49,940 nucleotides of DNA from an uncultured Pelagibacteraceae bacterium. Its GTDB lineage: Bacteria > Pseudomonadota > Alphaproteobacteria > Pelagibacterales > Pelagibacteraceae. This document shows, piece by piece, positions 8,604-17,612 of the stretch. Position 1 is the stretch's first letter. Each line of letters starts with the position of its first letter. Location of the stretch: assembly GCA_902568235.1 (NCBI GenBank), contig CACFPS010000007.1, positions 1 to 49,940 of the forward strand, in the 5' to 3' direction. A program made the translations under genes and the position numbers. The notes beneath the pieces are model-generated. The model searched no databases. It worked only from the letters and a program-made list of their open reading frames with translations, and had not been told where the DNA came from.

Positions 8604-9455
8604 TTAAATTATTTCATCCTTAATTGTATTAGATAAAACCCCGATATCTGTGATATCTACCTCAACATTATCGCCTGGTTTCATGAAAATTGGCGGATTT
8701 CTTTTAAAACCGACTCCACCTGGAGTGCCTGTTACTAAAACATCTCCAGCTCTCCATGCCATAGCTTTAGAAACATAGGAAATTAAAATCGGTATATCAA
8801 AAATAAGCTGGCTTAATTTAGCATTTTGCATAACTTCTCCATTTAATCTTGTTTCAAGAGTAAGCTGTTTATAATCTTTAATATCTTCAGCTAAAACCAT
8901 GTGAGGTCCAAAGCTTCCTGTTTTTTCAAAATTTTTTCCCATACCAAATTGTCTTGTATGTCTTTGCCAATCACGAATGGTGCTTTCATTATAGCATGAA
9001 TAACCAACAATATGTTTTAAAGCTTCTTCAGGTTTAATATGTTTCCCACCTTCACCCATAATGACGGCCATTTCACCTTCGTAGTCTAAACTATGAGATG
9101 CTATTGGTCTTTGTATATGTTGTTTATGAGCGGTTTGACTTTCTGGAAAACGATGAAATACAACTGGATTTTCTTCTACAGTACGATTTGTTTCCTTAAC
9201 ATGTTCACTATAATTTAAACCCACGCAAATAATTTTTCCAGGGTTTGGAATTAAAGGTAAATATTCAATTTGCTCTAAACTAATTTTTCCAGGGTTTTTA
9301 TTTGCAAAATTTATTGCTTCTTTGATTGATTGATTGGCAATAAGATCTTTTAAAGTGCTGGCTCCAGAAACCTTACCAGTAAGATCAGTGATAATTTTAT
9401 TATTTATGACTCCAAATTTAGCTTCATTATTATGTAAAAAAGAAATGAATTTCAT
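8604..9455 (-). CDS. Fumarylacetoacetate hydrolase family protein
   Basis: A 283-residue cytoplasmic enzyme. The FAH core begins near residue 73 (GKIICVGLNYSEHV) and contains the metal site DYEGEMAVIMG near residues 124-134 and the GTPGGVGFKR loop near 243. The family hydrolyses C-C bonds in acylpyruvates or isomerises, hydrates or decarboxylates ring-cleavage products. In this position, first in the minus-strand run with the TRAP binding protein, dioxygenase and hydroxylase, it is the best candidate for processing the ring-opened product, in place of a MhpC-type hydrolase, none of which is in the window. Exact reaction not determinable. Confidence 0.85.
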   Translation of the reverse strand: MKFISFLHNNEAKFGVINNKIITDLTGKVSGASTLKDLIANQSIKEAINFANKNPGKISLEQIEYLPLIPNPGKIICVGLNYSEHVKETNRTVEENPVVFHRFPESQTAHKQHIQRPIASHSLDYEGEMAVIMGEGGKHIKPEEALKHIVGYSCYNESTIRDWQRHTRQFGMGKNFEKTGSFGPHMVLAEDIKDYKQLTLETRLNGEVMQNAKLSQLIFDIPILISYVSKAMAWRAGDVLVTGTPGGVGFKRNPPIFMKPGDNVEVDITDIGVLSNTIKDEII

Positions 9456-9523
9456 ATTAATGCTTTCTATTTATTAAAGGGTTTATATGTTAAAGTTTAT
9501 AAAATTAGAAGTGACAATTTGTT

Positions 9524-10015
9524 ATGAAATTTAAAATAGATAAAATATTTGATTATTCAGCATCAGCATCGGGTTTAGTATTACTTGCTCTTGCTGTATT
9601 AACTTTTTGTGACGTTTTTGGAAGAAGATTTTTAAATTCTCCAGTAACAGGAACTATTGAATTGGTTGAAATAGGTATGGCTTTAGTAGCTTTTTTGGCT
9701 ATGCCGAGAGCTTTTTTTTTAAATGCTAATGTATCAGCAGATTTTATAAACAATTTAAATCTTGTAAAATTTAAAATTTTTCTTGTTATTATTAAGTTTA
9801 TTTTAATGACGTTTATAATGTCTTTAATGGCTTATGCCACCACTCTTACTTCTTATAAATTTATGAACAACCAAAGAGTAACTCTAGATCTTGAGTTATA
9901 TTTTTATCCTTTCTATTTCATTTGTTCTATTGGTATGTGGATAAGTGTAATTGCAATTTTGGTATGGTTTATAAAAACAATCAGCGAAATTAAATTTAAT
10001 TCTAAAAAAATATAA
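9524..10015 (+). CDS. TRAP transporter small membrane subunit, DctQ
   Basis: A 163-residue protein with four hydrophobic segments (about 15-37, 48-65, 87-112, 130-153), the usual DctQ topology. The conserved VFGRRFLNSPVTGTIELVE segment after the first helix is typical. Its TAA stop shares its last base with the dctM start (TAATG), giving translational coupling. It is divergent from the FAH gene, with a 68-base spacer that must hold both promoters. It works with DctM and the binding protein at 7542-8555, driven by a sodium gradient. Confidence 0.88.
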   Translation: MKFKIDKIFDYSASASGLVLLALAVLTFCDVFGRRFLNSPVTGTIELVEIGMALVAFLAMPRAFFLNANVSADFINNLNLVKFKIFLVIIKFILMTFIMSLMAYATTLTSYKFMNNQRVTLDLELYFYPFYFICSIGMWISVIAILVWFIKTISEIKFNSKKI

Positions 10016-11325
10016 TGGGTATTGATGCGGTAATTAATGGTGGTCTTTCTTTTGCTGCTGTTTTAGTTTTAATGATATTGAATATACCTATCGGTATAGC
10101 GATGCTTTTCGTTGGATTTATAGGATTTTCACTCATATCAGGTTTTGATCCAGCAATTTTTGTATTAGGCACCGCACCATTTGATGCTGTTTCTAAATAT
10201 ACTTTATCAGTACTACCCTTATTTGTTTTAATGGGAAATCTTGCTAATAGTTCAAACCTTTCAAGAAATTTATATGATGCAGCATACGCGATAGTTGGTC
10301 ATTATAAAGGTGGCTTAGCAATGTCTACTGTTGGGGCATGTGCTGGATTTGGAATGATTTGTGGATCATCAATTGCTACGGCTGCTACAATGTCTCAAAT
10401 GGCTGGTCCTGAAATGAGAAGGCATGGATATAGTGATGCATTAATCAGCGGATCAATTGCTTCCGGTGGTACTTTGGGAATAATTATTCCACCAAGCGTA
10501 ATTTTAGTAATTTACGCTTATTTGACCGAACAATCAGTCCAGGAACTTTTCTTTGCTGCTTTAATCCCAGGCTTGATAGCTGTAATCTTATACATGATAG
10601 CAATTAGAGTTTATCTTTTAATTTACCCTTCTGAAGGAGGTCATGGAACAAAGATACCTTTTAAAGAAAGAATATCTGCATTATCAAAAGTTTTTCCAAT
10701 ATTTTTAATTTTTGTTATCATGATGGGAGGATTGTATTTTGGTTTTTTCACAGCCACAGAAAGTGCTGCCGTTGGTGTAATATTAGTTTTAATTTTTATA
10801 TTTTTTAGAGGTCAATTAACTTTAAATCTTTTAAAAGATGCTGTTTGGACAAGTATAAAAACTGTAGGATCTTTATATTTAATTGTGATTGGAGCTAGTA
10901 TTTTTAATTACTTAATTACTGTAACTCAACTACCTTTTGCGGTTGTTGATTTCATCAACGAATTACAACTTACTCCATTGGGAGTTATATTGGTAATATG
11001 TGCAATTTACATAATTCTTGGAACGGTTATGGACTCGCTTGCGATGTTGTTTTTAACTATTCCTGTATTTTATCCAGTAATTGTTGATGCAGGAATAGAC
11101 CCTGTTTGGTTTGGAATATTTGCAGTCATAGTTGTTGAATTTGGATTAATATCACCTCCGGTTGGAATGAATTTATTTGTAATCAAAGGTGTAATGCAAA
11201 AAACTCCATTGCAAACAATATGGTTTGGAACGCTCCCTTTTCTTATAACTGATGTAGTAAGACTTGCATTGATAATAGCCTTCCCGGCTATATGTTTATA
11301 TTTACCTAGTCTTATGAACCCTTAG
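10015..11325 (+). CDS. TRAP transporter large membrane subunit, DctM
   Basis: A 436-residue inner-membrane protein with about twelve hydrophobic segments and the DctM landmarks MGNLANSSNLS (near 72), GSSIATAATMSQ (near 122), SGGTLGIIIPPS (near 150) and the second-half GTVMDSLAMLFLTIPVFYPV (near 338) with FGLISPPVGMNLF (near 379). It forms the Na+-driven elevator permease. It overlaps dctQ by one base and its end overlaps the convergent PhyH gene by 14 bases. No terminator is visible. Confidence 0.92.
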   Translation: MGIDAVINGGLSFAAVLVLMILNIPIGIAMLFVGFIGFSLISGFDPAIFVLGTAPFDAVSKYTLSVLPLFVLMGNLANSSNLSRNLYDAAYAIVGHYKGGLAMSTVGACAGFGMICGSSIATAATMSQMAGPEMRRHGYSDALISGSIASGGTLGIIIPPSVILVIYAYLTEQSVQELFFAALIPGLIAVILYMIAIRVYLLIYPSEGGHGTKIPFKERISALSKVFPIFLIFVIMMGGLYFGFFTATESAAVGVILVLIFIFFRGQLTLNLLKDAVWTSIKTVGSLYLIVIGASIFNYLITVTQLPFAVVDFINELQLTPLGVILVICAIYIILGTVMDSLAMLFLTIPVFYPVIVDAGIDPVWFGIFAVIVVEFGLISPPVGMNLFVIKGVMQKTPLQTIWFGTLPFLITDVVRLALIIAFPAICLYLPSLMNP

Positions 11326-12067
11326 TATTTAAAGGTATTATATTATTTTTCAATGAAATATCTTTGCCCCTAGCTTGATATATTTTTGTTATTGAAAAAT
11401 CCCTTGTATTGAAAACAAACCTATGATCAAAAATACTTGTTGTTGGCATAAATCTCATTGTCATTGCTCTTCTAGAATTTGGAGATTTGTTTTCTTCAGA
11501 GCCATGAATCATATAAACATCGTGTAAAGATATTTGTCCTCTTTTGAGAATTAAATTTACAGAATTTTCTTCAATGTACTCTGACTTTAATATTTCTTGA
11601 TTGAGAGTTAATTTTTCACTGTTATTTGTTTTATGCTTTTTAAGTTTTTTACCCTTATGAGAACCTCTTATAAATTTTAGACAACCATTCTCTGAAGTTG
11701 CATCATCGATTGCCAACCACACAGAGCAGGTGGCCAAAGGTCTTATTGGCCAATACTGACCATCCTGATGCCATGGGGTAGCATATCCATTAAATGCAGG
11801 TTTTGCAAAAAAACTAGAGTTCCATAGTGCAAAATTTTTTCCTATTAATTGCTCAATAATATTTAATATTTCATTTTTTAAACAATATTTTAAAAAATTC
11901 TCATCGTGTAGTAGTACTGCTGGACAATAATTTTTAAATTTAGGAAATTTTTCAATTAAATTATTATGCAATTCTTCTATTTCAAGAAGATCTTTCTCAG
12001 GCATAATAAATTTTGGAACCAAATAACCTTCTTCATTATATTTTTCAATTTCCTCTACTGATAACAT
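11312..12067 (-). CDS. PhyH-family Fe(II)/2-oxoglutarate dioxygenase (paired with sulfatase)
   Basis: A 251-residue phytanoyl-CoA-dioxygenase-like enzyme. The iron triad is visible as His100 and Asp102 (PWHQDGQYW) and His188 (MIHGSEEN), with a 2-oxoglutarate-binding arginine at 199/200 (SRRAMTMRF). These enzymes hydroxylate diverse substrates; many bacterial members act on small polar molecules. It follows the sulfatase gene by four bases, so the two are probably co-translated and may act on the same sulfated or related compound. The substrate is unknown. A second PhyH protein in the window (20603-21397) has a different length and context. Confidence 0.82.
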   Translation of the reverse strand: MLSVEEIEKYNEEGYLVPKFIMPEKDLLEIEELHNNLIEKFPKFKNYCPAVLLHDENFLKYCLKNEILNIIEQLIGKNFALWNSSFFAKPAFNGYATPWHQDGQYWPIRPLATCSVWLAIDDATSENGCLKFIRGSHKGKKLKKHKTNNSEKLTLNQEILKSEYIEENSVNLILKRGQISLHDVYMIHGSEENKSPNSRRAMTMRFMPTTSIFDHRFVFNTRDFSITKIYQARGKDISLKNNIIPLNTKGS

Positions 12068-12071
12068 TAAA

Positions 12072-13655
12072 TTACCATACCCCTATCATTATACCATCTT
12101 CTTTGGTGTAATCTCTATCTTTAAGAACAAACTCGTCAGTTGCTGTTATTCTATTTTTTCTACTTATTATCCTTTGTAAAAGCAATTCTTTCATTTCTTC
12201 TCTTATTTTTAAATGATCAGGAGATTGTCCTAAATCTTCAAATTCATCAGGATCATTTTCTAAATCAAATAATTGCGGTGGAAATCCCTTATAATATATA
12301 TACTTCCATTTTAGGTTTCTTATCATGTAGGCTCTAGCATCAGATGCTCCAAGATTTAATATTTTTCTTGCTTCATTAAATGAATAATCAATTTCACTAA
12401 AAACACTATCCTTCCATTTAGAAACTTTTTCTCCTCTTAAAATTGGAATTAATGATTGACCTTCTAGACGATGTTTGCTGGCTTTGCTATCTACAGCATC
12501 TAAAAATGTTGGAAGCAAATCAATTGCTTCTATAAATCTTTTTTCCTTAACTCCTCTGTTTTTATCTGCATATGAACTTGGATCGTAAATTATCATTGGT
12601 ACTCTTACAATTTGTTCATGAAATAATTCCTTTTCTCCTAGCCAATGGTCACCTTGATAGTCTCCATGGTCAGAAGTGAAAACAATCATTGTATCTTCCA
12701 TTTTTTTTTTATCTTCTAAAAATTTAAATAATTTTCCTAAGTTGTCGTCGATTTGTTTTATTAAACCCATATATCCAGTTAAGACTGTATCTCTAACTTC
12801 ATCTCGAGAAAATGTTTTTGAAATACTATTTTCCATAAAAGCTTTATAGACAGGGTGGTTCATTTTTTTTTCTGAATCCGTTCTTTGGACTGGATAAAAT
12901 TGATTAGAAGAGAACATGTTATGGTATGGTGCAGGAGCCATATAGGGCCAGTGCGGTTTTATATAAGATAAATGTAAGAACCAAGGTTTCTCATTGCTAT
13001 CTTCTATAAACTCTATCGCTCTATTTGTCATAAAAGCTGTTTCAGAATGTTTTTCTGGAATTCTTGCAGGTTTGTTTGAATTTCTTAGTCTCCATCCACT
13101 TAAAATTTCTCCATTTTCACCTTCTGATGAATTGGCCCAACTATCCCAAGGATTATCTCCATCGTAACCAAGTTTATTTAACCATTCATTATAAGATAAC
13201 TTTTTTGCAGAATTTTTTATTTTATTGTTTGGATGAAGACCGTCATCTCTTTCAAAAGGATCAAATCCAGGTTCGCTAACAATAAGTCCAATTTCTGTAT
13301 TTTTTGAAATTCCAAGTCTGCTCATTCCTTCTGTATCTGGTTTCATGTGAGTTTTTCCAACAACACCAGTTCTGATTCCAGATTGTCTTAAATAATCTCC
13401 AATAGTTAATTCGCCGATTGGTAACGGTACTTGGTTCCATGTTGATCCATGGCTGAAGACTGTGCGACCTGTGTAATACGATGCTCTAGAAGGTCCGCAC
13501 ACAGGAGCCTGAACATAAGCTGACTCGAACATAACTCCTTTTTTAGCTAAACCATCTAGATTAGGAGTTTTTAGATGTGGATGACCATAACAAGAAAGGT
13601 AATCCCATCTTAATTGGTCTGCCATTATGAATAGTATATTTTTTACTTTGCTCAT
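12072..13655 (-). CDS. Sulfatase / phosphonate monoester hydrolase family enzyme
   Basis: A 527-residue alkaline-phosphatase-superfamily hydrolase. Cys53 in VCGPSRASYYTGR is the residue converted to formylglycine. Metal ligands are suggested by Asp13 (MADQLRWD) and TSDHGDYQGDHWLGEKELFHE near residues 325-345. It hydrolyses sulfate or phosphonate monoesters; the CGPSR core and the GLIKQIDDNLG helix also occur in phosphonate monoester hydrolases, so the class is open. No signal peptide is seen, so it should act in the cytoplasm. I chose the ATG at 13655 because MSKVKNILFIMADQ is the canonical start; the frame also offers 13673. A maturase (AslB/anSME or FGE) is not in the window. Confidence 0.83.
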   Translation of the reverse strand: MSKVKNILFIMADQLRWDYLSCYGHPHLKTPNLDGLAKKGVMFESAYVQAPVCGPSRASYYTGRTVFSHGSTWNQVPLPIGELTIGDYLRQSGIRTGVVGKTHMKPDTEGMSRLGISKNTEIGLIVSEPGFDPFERDDGLHPNNKIKNSAKKLSYNEWLNKLGYDGDNPWDSWANSSEGENGEILSGWRLRNSNKPARIPEKHSETAFMTNRAIEFIEDSNEKPWFLHLSYIKPHWPYMAPAPYHNMFSSNQFYPVQRTDSEKKMNHPVYKAFMENSISKTFSRDEVRDTVLTGYMGLIKQIDDNLGKLFKFLEDKKKMEDTMIVFTSDHGDYQGDHWLGEKELFHEQIVRVPMIIYDPSSYADKNRGVKEKRFIEAIDLLPTFLDAVDSKASKHRLEGQSLIPILRGEKVSKWKDSVFSEIDYSFNEARKILNLGASDARAYMIRNLKWKYIYYKGFPPQLFDLENDPDEFEDLGQSPDHLKIREEMKELLLQRIISRKNRITATDEFVLKDRDYTKEDGIMIGVW

Positions 13656-13766
13656 TAATTCAAATTCGAGCAAACTTTAACAAATCTATTTAATTTTAAC
13701 AGGCTTATTAAAAGAATTTAAGCTTGCTTTTTATTTAAATTATATAGAAAATGTATTTATAAAATT

Positions 13767-15128
13767 ATGTCTGATCAGTTAAAATATTTTTTAGAAGAAG
13801 GCAAAATGCCGAAAACTTGGTACAATATTGCTGCAGATCTTCCAAAACCTATGGAACCACCTTTGCATCCAGGAACGTTAAAACCTATTGGTCCAGATGA
13901 TTTAGCTCCTTTGTTTCCAATGGCTTTAATTGGCCAAGAAGTTTCTCAAGATAGAGAAATTGAAATACCTGATCCAGTAAGAAATATTTATAAACAATGG
14001 AGACCTTCTCCTTTGTTTAGAGCAAGAAATCTAGAAAAATTTTTAGATACACCGGCAAAAATTTATTATAAATATGAAGGAGTTAGCCCAACAGGAAGTC
14101 ACAAACCAAACACTGCTGTAGCGCAGGCATTTTTTAATAAAGAAGAAGGAACAAAAAAAATTACAACAGAAACTGGAGCTGGTCAGTGGGGAAGTTCTTT
14201 AGCTTTTGCCTGTCAAATATTTGGGATCGAGTTAGACGTATATATGGTTAAAGTAAGTTTCGAACAAAAACCTTATCGAAAATTAATTATGCAAACTTAT
14301 GGAGCTAGATGTGTAGCAAGTCCATCCAATGAAACGGAAAGTGGAAAAGCTATTCTTGCAAAAGATCCTAATAATACTGGTAGCCTGGGTATTGCTATTT
14401 CTGAAGCTGTTGAAATGGCAGCAAAGGATCCGAACACAAAATATTCTCTCGGTAGTGTTTTAAATCACGTATTAATGCATCAAACTATCGTTGGAAATGA
14501 AGCTTTACTTCAAATGGAAATGGCAGATGACTATCCTGATATTTTAGTTGGCTGCACAGGTGGTGGAAGTAATTTTTCAGGTTTAGTTTTACCTTTTTTA
14601 GGAAAAAAATTTAGAGAAAATAAAAATACAAGAGTAATTGCGTGTGAACCAAAGTCTTGTCCTTCTTTAACAAAAGGTAAATATGTCTATGATTTTGGTG
14701 ATACAGGAAGACTTACTCCTTTGGTAAAAATGCATACTTTAGGATCTCAATTTATTCCGCCTGCAACACATTCTGGAGGATTAAGATATCATGGAATGGC
14801 TCCTTTGGTTAGCCATCTTAAGGAAATTGGAGCTATTGAAGCTCAAGCATTTGGTCAAAAAGAATGTTTTGAAGCTGGTGTAAGCTTTGCAAGAACAGAG
14901 GGAATAGTTCCTGCTCCTGAAGCAACACATGCAGTAAAAGGTGCTATAGCGGCTGCTATGGAATGTAAAAAAAATGGAGAGTCCAAAACAATTTTATTTA
15001 ACTTATGTGGTCATGGCCATTTTGATATGAAGGCTTACGGTGACTTTTTTGATAATAATCTTGCTGAAGACAAATATGATGAAGTTGGTGTAAACAAGGC
15101 TTTAGAAGAGCTACCTAAAATTGCATAG
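13767..15128 (+). CDS. TrpB2-type tryptophan synthase beta-like PLP enzyme
   Basis: A 453-residue fold-type II PLP enzyme. Lys113 in PTGSHKPNTA is the Schiff-base lysine, TETGAGQWGSS and GCTGGGSNF bind substrate and cofactor phosphate. Length and the N-terminal extension (IAADLPKPMEPPLHPGT) are those of TrpB2, which converts indole or activated serine to tryptophan without needing TrpA and which often coexists with TrpB1. No trpA or other trp gene is adjacent. It leads a rightward run with serine-biosynthesis genes, which fits its use of serine. No Shine-Dalgarno is visible before the start. Confidence 0.88.
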   Translation: MSDQLKYFLEEGKMPKTWYNIAADLPKPMEPPLHPGTLKPIGPDDLAPLFPMALIGQEVSQDREIEIPDPVRNIYKQWRPSPLFRARNLEKFLDTPAKIYYKYEGVSPTGSHKPNTAVAQAFFNKEEGTKKITTETGAGQWGSSLAFACQIFGIELDVYMVKVSFEQKPYRKLIMQTYGARCVASPSNETESGKAILAKDPNNTGSLGIAISEAVEMAAKDPNTKYSLGSVLNHVLMHQTIVGNEALLQMEMADDYPDILVGCTGGGSNFSGLVLPFLGKKFRENKNTRVIACEPKSCPSLTKGKYVYDFGDTGRLTPLVKMHTLGSQFIPPATHSGGLRYHGMAPLVSHLKEIGAIEAQAFGQKECFEAGVSFARTEGIVPAPEATHAVKGAIAAAMECKKNGESKTILFNLCGHGHFDMKAYGDFFDNNLAEDKYDEVGVNKALEELPKIA

Positions 15129-15203
15129 ATTAAATCTATACTTCTAGATAATATCTTTAAAAAATTTAATTGTATTAGTTAATGTTATTAATTAAATAAT
15201 AAT

Positions 15204-16406
15204 ATGTATTTTATAAATCCATTTAAAGCTCTTAGGCCAACAAAAGAAAATGCCTCTTCAGTCCCTATAGCAAGTACAGATCATTTATCAGAAGATATGC
15301 AAAAAAATCATCTTAAAGATAATCCTTGGAGTTATTTAAATGTTTTTAACGCAAAAAATAATTCGAAATCAAAAGAGCAATTTGAATTAATGAAAGAAAA
15401 ATCAATAATAGCAAAAGATAAAGACTTATCTTTTTATTTTTATAGAATTTCTAAAGAAAATTTCAAACAAGTTGGAATAGTTGGAGTTGCAAAGTTAGCC
15501 GCTTATGATAATTTACATATTCGAGGCCACGAAGAAATTTTTTTTGAAAGATCTCAAAAAAGAATGAAGCAAATGGATAATTTAAATGCACAAATAGGTC
15601 CTATATATGCTGTTTATCCAGATAATAAAGTTCTTAATGAATTAGTGGATAAAGAGTTGGTTAATTCTCCAGTTTATTCTTTCGAGGGAATGGACAGATG
15701 TAAGCATGAAATGTGGGTGATTGATGAAAAAAATAAAATTGAAAAAATTTGTGATTTATTTAATTCCATAAATAGAATTTATATTGCTGATGGTCATCAT
15801 AGAATGGATGCATTATTAAAACTTTCAGAATTTAAAAAACATCAAAACCCCAACCATACTGGAGAAGAAGCTTACAACTTTTTCATGATAGCAATTTTTC
15901 CTACAAGCCAAGCAAGAATACTTGATTATAATAGACTTATAAAAGATTTATATGGTTATACACCTAAAAATTTTATTAAAGAAATTAAAAAAAAATTTAA
16001 TGTGGAAAAACAAAATTCTTCATTTAAACCAAAAAAGTCTCAAATATTTGGAATGTACTTAGAAAAACAATGGTATTCTTTGGAACTTAAAGAAAAACCT
16101 CATCAAAATCTATTCCACATTGTTAGTTTAGATATAAATTTATTACACTACTATTTACTTGAGCCAATTTTAGGAATTGGAGACCCTAGATACGACAATA
16201 GAATTGATTTTTTAGCGGGATTTCATGGCTTAGAAGGTATTGAAAAAAAAGTTAATTCAGGCGAAGCAAAAGTTGGTTTTGCACTATTTGCTACTCAAAT
16301 AGAAAATATTATAAATTTTGCAGATAAAAGACTAACTATGCCTCCAAAGTCAACATGGTTTGACCCAAAACCATTGGACGGTTTGGTCGCATATGATTTT
16401 GAATAA
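15204..16406 (+). CDS. DUF1015 family protein
   Basis: A 400-residue cytoplasmic protein. It begins with the family opening NPFKALRPT and carries the diagnostic YIADGHHRMDALL near residue 193 and DPRYDNRIDFLAGFHG near 326. DUF1015 proteins have no settled enzymatic role here; they frequently neighbour serA and serC, as in this window, so a link to serine or phosphohydroxypyruvate metabolism is likely by context only. Lysine-rich and AT-driven in composition, like its neighbours. Confidence 0.85.
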   Translation: MYFINPFKALRPTKENASSVPIASTDHLSEDMQKNHLKDNPWSYLNVFNAKNNSKSKEQFELMKEKSIIAKDKDLSFYFYRISKENFKQVGIVGVAKLAAYDNLHIRGHEEIFFERSQKRMKQMDNLNAQIGPIYAVYPDNKVLNELVDKELVNSPVYSFEGMDRCKHEMWVIDEKNKIEKICDLFNSINRIYIADGHHRMDALLKLSEFKKHQNPNHTGEEAYNFFMIAIFPTSQARILDYNRLIKDLYGYTPKNFIKEIKKKFNVEKQNSSFKPKKSQIFGMYLEKQWYSLELKEKPHQNLFHIVSLDINLLHYYLLEPILGIGDPRYDNRIDFLAGFHGLEGIEKKVNSGEAKVGFALFATQIENIINFADKRLTMPPKSTWFDPKPLDGLVAYDFE

Positions 16407-16457
16407 AAAAAAATAAAAGTTAAAAAATACTAATTTATATTTTAAAGTTATCAAATT

Positions 16458-17612
16458 ATGGAAAAACCAAATACAAAACCTAATAATCCAAATTTTTCTA
16501 GTGGTCCTTGTGCAAAAAGACCTGGTTGGAACATAAGTGCTTTAAAAGATTCACAAATTGGAAGATCACATAGATCTAAAGAGTGTAAAGAAAAACTTAA
16601 TGAGGCAATAATAAAATCAAAACAATTATTAAAATTACCAGATAATTATCTTTTGGGTATTATGCCAGGATCAAATACCGGTTCTTTGGAAGCGGCACTT
16701 TGGTCTTTATTGGGAATGAAAGGAGTTGATATTTTGGCATGGGAAAATTTTGGAAAAGATTGGGTAACAGACGTAGTTGATCAATTAAAAATCAAAAATG
16801 TAAATAAGCATATTGCTGATTATGGAAAACTTCCTGATTTAAGCAAAGTAAATTTTGATAATGATGTAATTTTTACATGGAATGGAACAACTTCGGGAGT
16901 TAGAGTTCCTAATGCAAACTGGATACCAGAAGACAGAAAAGGATTAACTATTTGTGATGCTACTTCAGGTATTTTTGCAATGAAAATGGATTATAAAAAG
17001 CTAGATGTAATTACTTGGTCCTGGCAGAAAGTTCTAGGGGGCGAAGCTTCACATGGTATGTTGGCTTTGTCTCCACGTGCAATTCAAAGATTGGAAACAT
17101 ACGTACCTGATTGGCCGATTCCAAAATTATTTAGAATAGCTAATAAAAAAAAATTAATTAAAGGTATTTTTGAAGGAAGTACTATTAATACTCCTTCTAT
17201 GATTTGTGTTGAGGATGTTTTGGATGCTTTAAAATGGGTAGAATCTATTGGTGGTTCAAATGAAATAGTAAAAATTTCTGACGAAAATCTTAAAATAGTA
17301 GATGAATGGGTAAATAAAAGTGAATGGGCAAAATTTATGTGTCAAGATAGAGACTCAAGATCTGCTACTAGTATCACTCTATCAATAAAAGATGAATGGT
17401 TTAACAAATTTGAAGAAGAAGAACAAAGAGAAACAGTTAAAAAAATTGTTTCTATGCTCAATAAAGAAGGTGTTGCTAATGATATTAATGGTTATGCTAA
17501 AGCTCCTCCTAGTCTTAGAATATGGGGAGGTGCGACAGTACAGAATAATGATATGAAAGCATTACTGCCTTGGATAGATTGGGCTTATCATTCGGTAAAA
17601 AGTAATGCCTAA
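16458..17612 (+). CDS. serC: Phosphoserine aminotransferase
   Basis: A 384-residue fold-type I PLP enzyme of class V, which transaminates 3-phosphohydroxypyruvate with glutamate to phosphoserine. The opening NPNFSSGPCAKRPGW, the GIMPGSNTGSLEAALWSLLG stretch near residue 68 and the PLP lysine in TWSWQKVLGGE near residue 190 match the longer SerC form found in alphaproteobacteria and methanogens. Its end overlaps the start of serA by eight bases, so the two serine-pathway enzymes are coupled. A phosphoserine phosphatase (SerB) is not in the window. Confidence 0.92.
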   Translation: MEKPNTKPNNPNFSSGPCAKRPGWNISALKDSQIGRSHRSKECKEKLNEAIIKSKQLLKLPDNYLLGIMPGSNTGSLEAALWSLLGMKGVDILAWENFGKDWVTDVVDQLKIKNVNKHIADYGKLPDLSKVNFDNDVIFTWNGTTSGVRVPNANWIPEDRKGLTICDATSGIFAMKMDYKKLDVITWSWQKVLGGEASHGMLALSPRAIQRLETYVPDWPIPKLFRIANKKKLIKGIFEGSTINTPSMICVEDVLDALKWVESIGGSNEIVKISDENLKIVDEWVNKSEWAKFMCQDRDSRSATSITLSIKDEWFNKFEEEEQRETVKKIVSMLNKEGVANDINGYAKAPPSLRIWGGATVQNNDMKALLPWIDWAYHSVKSNA

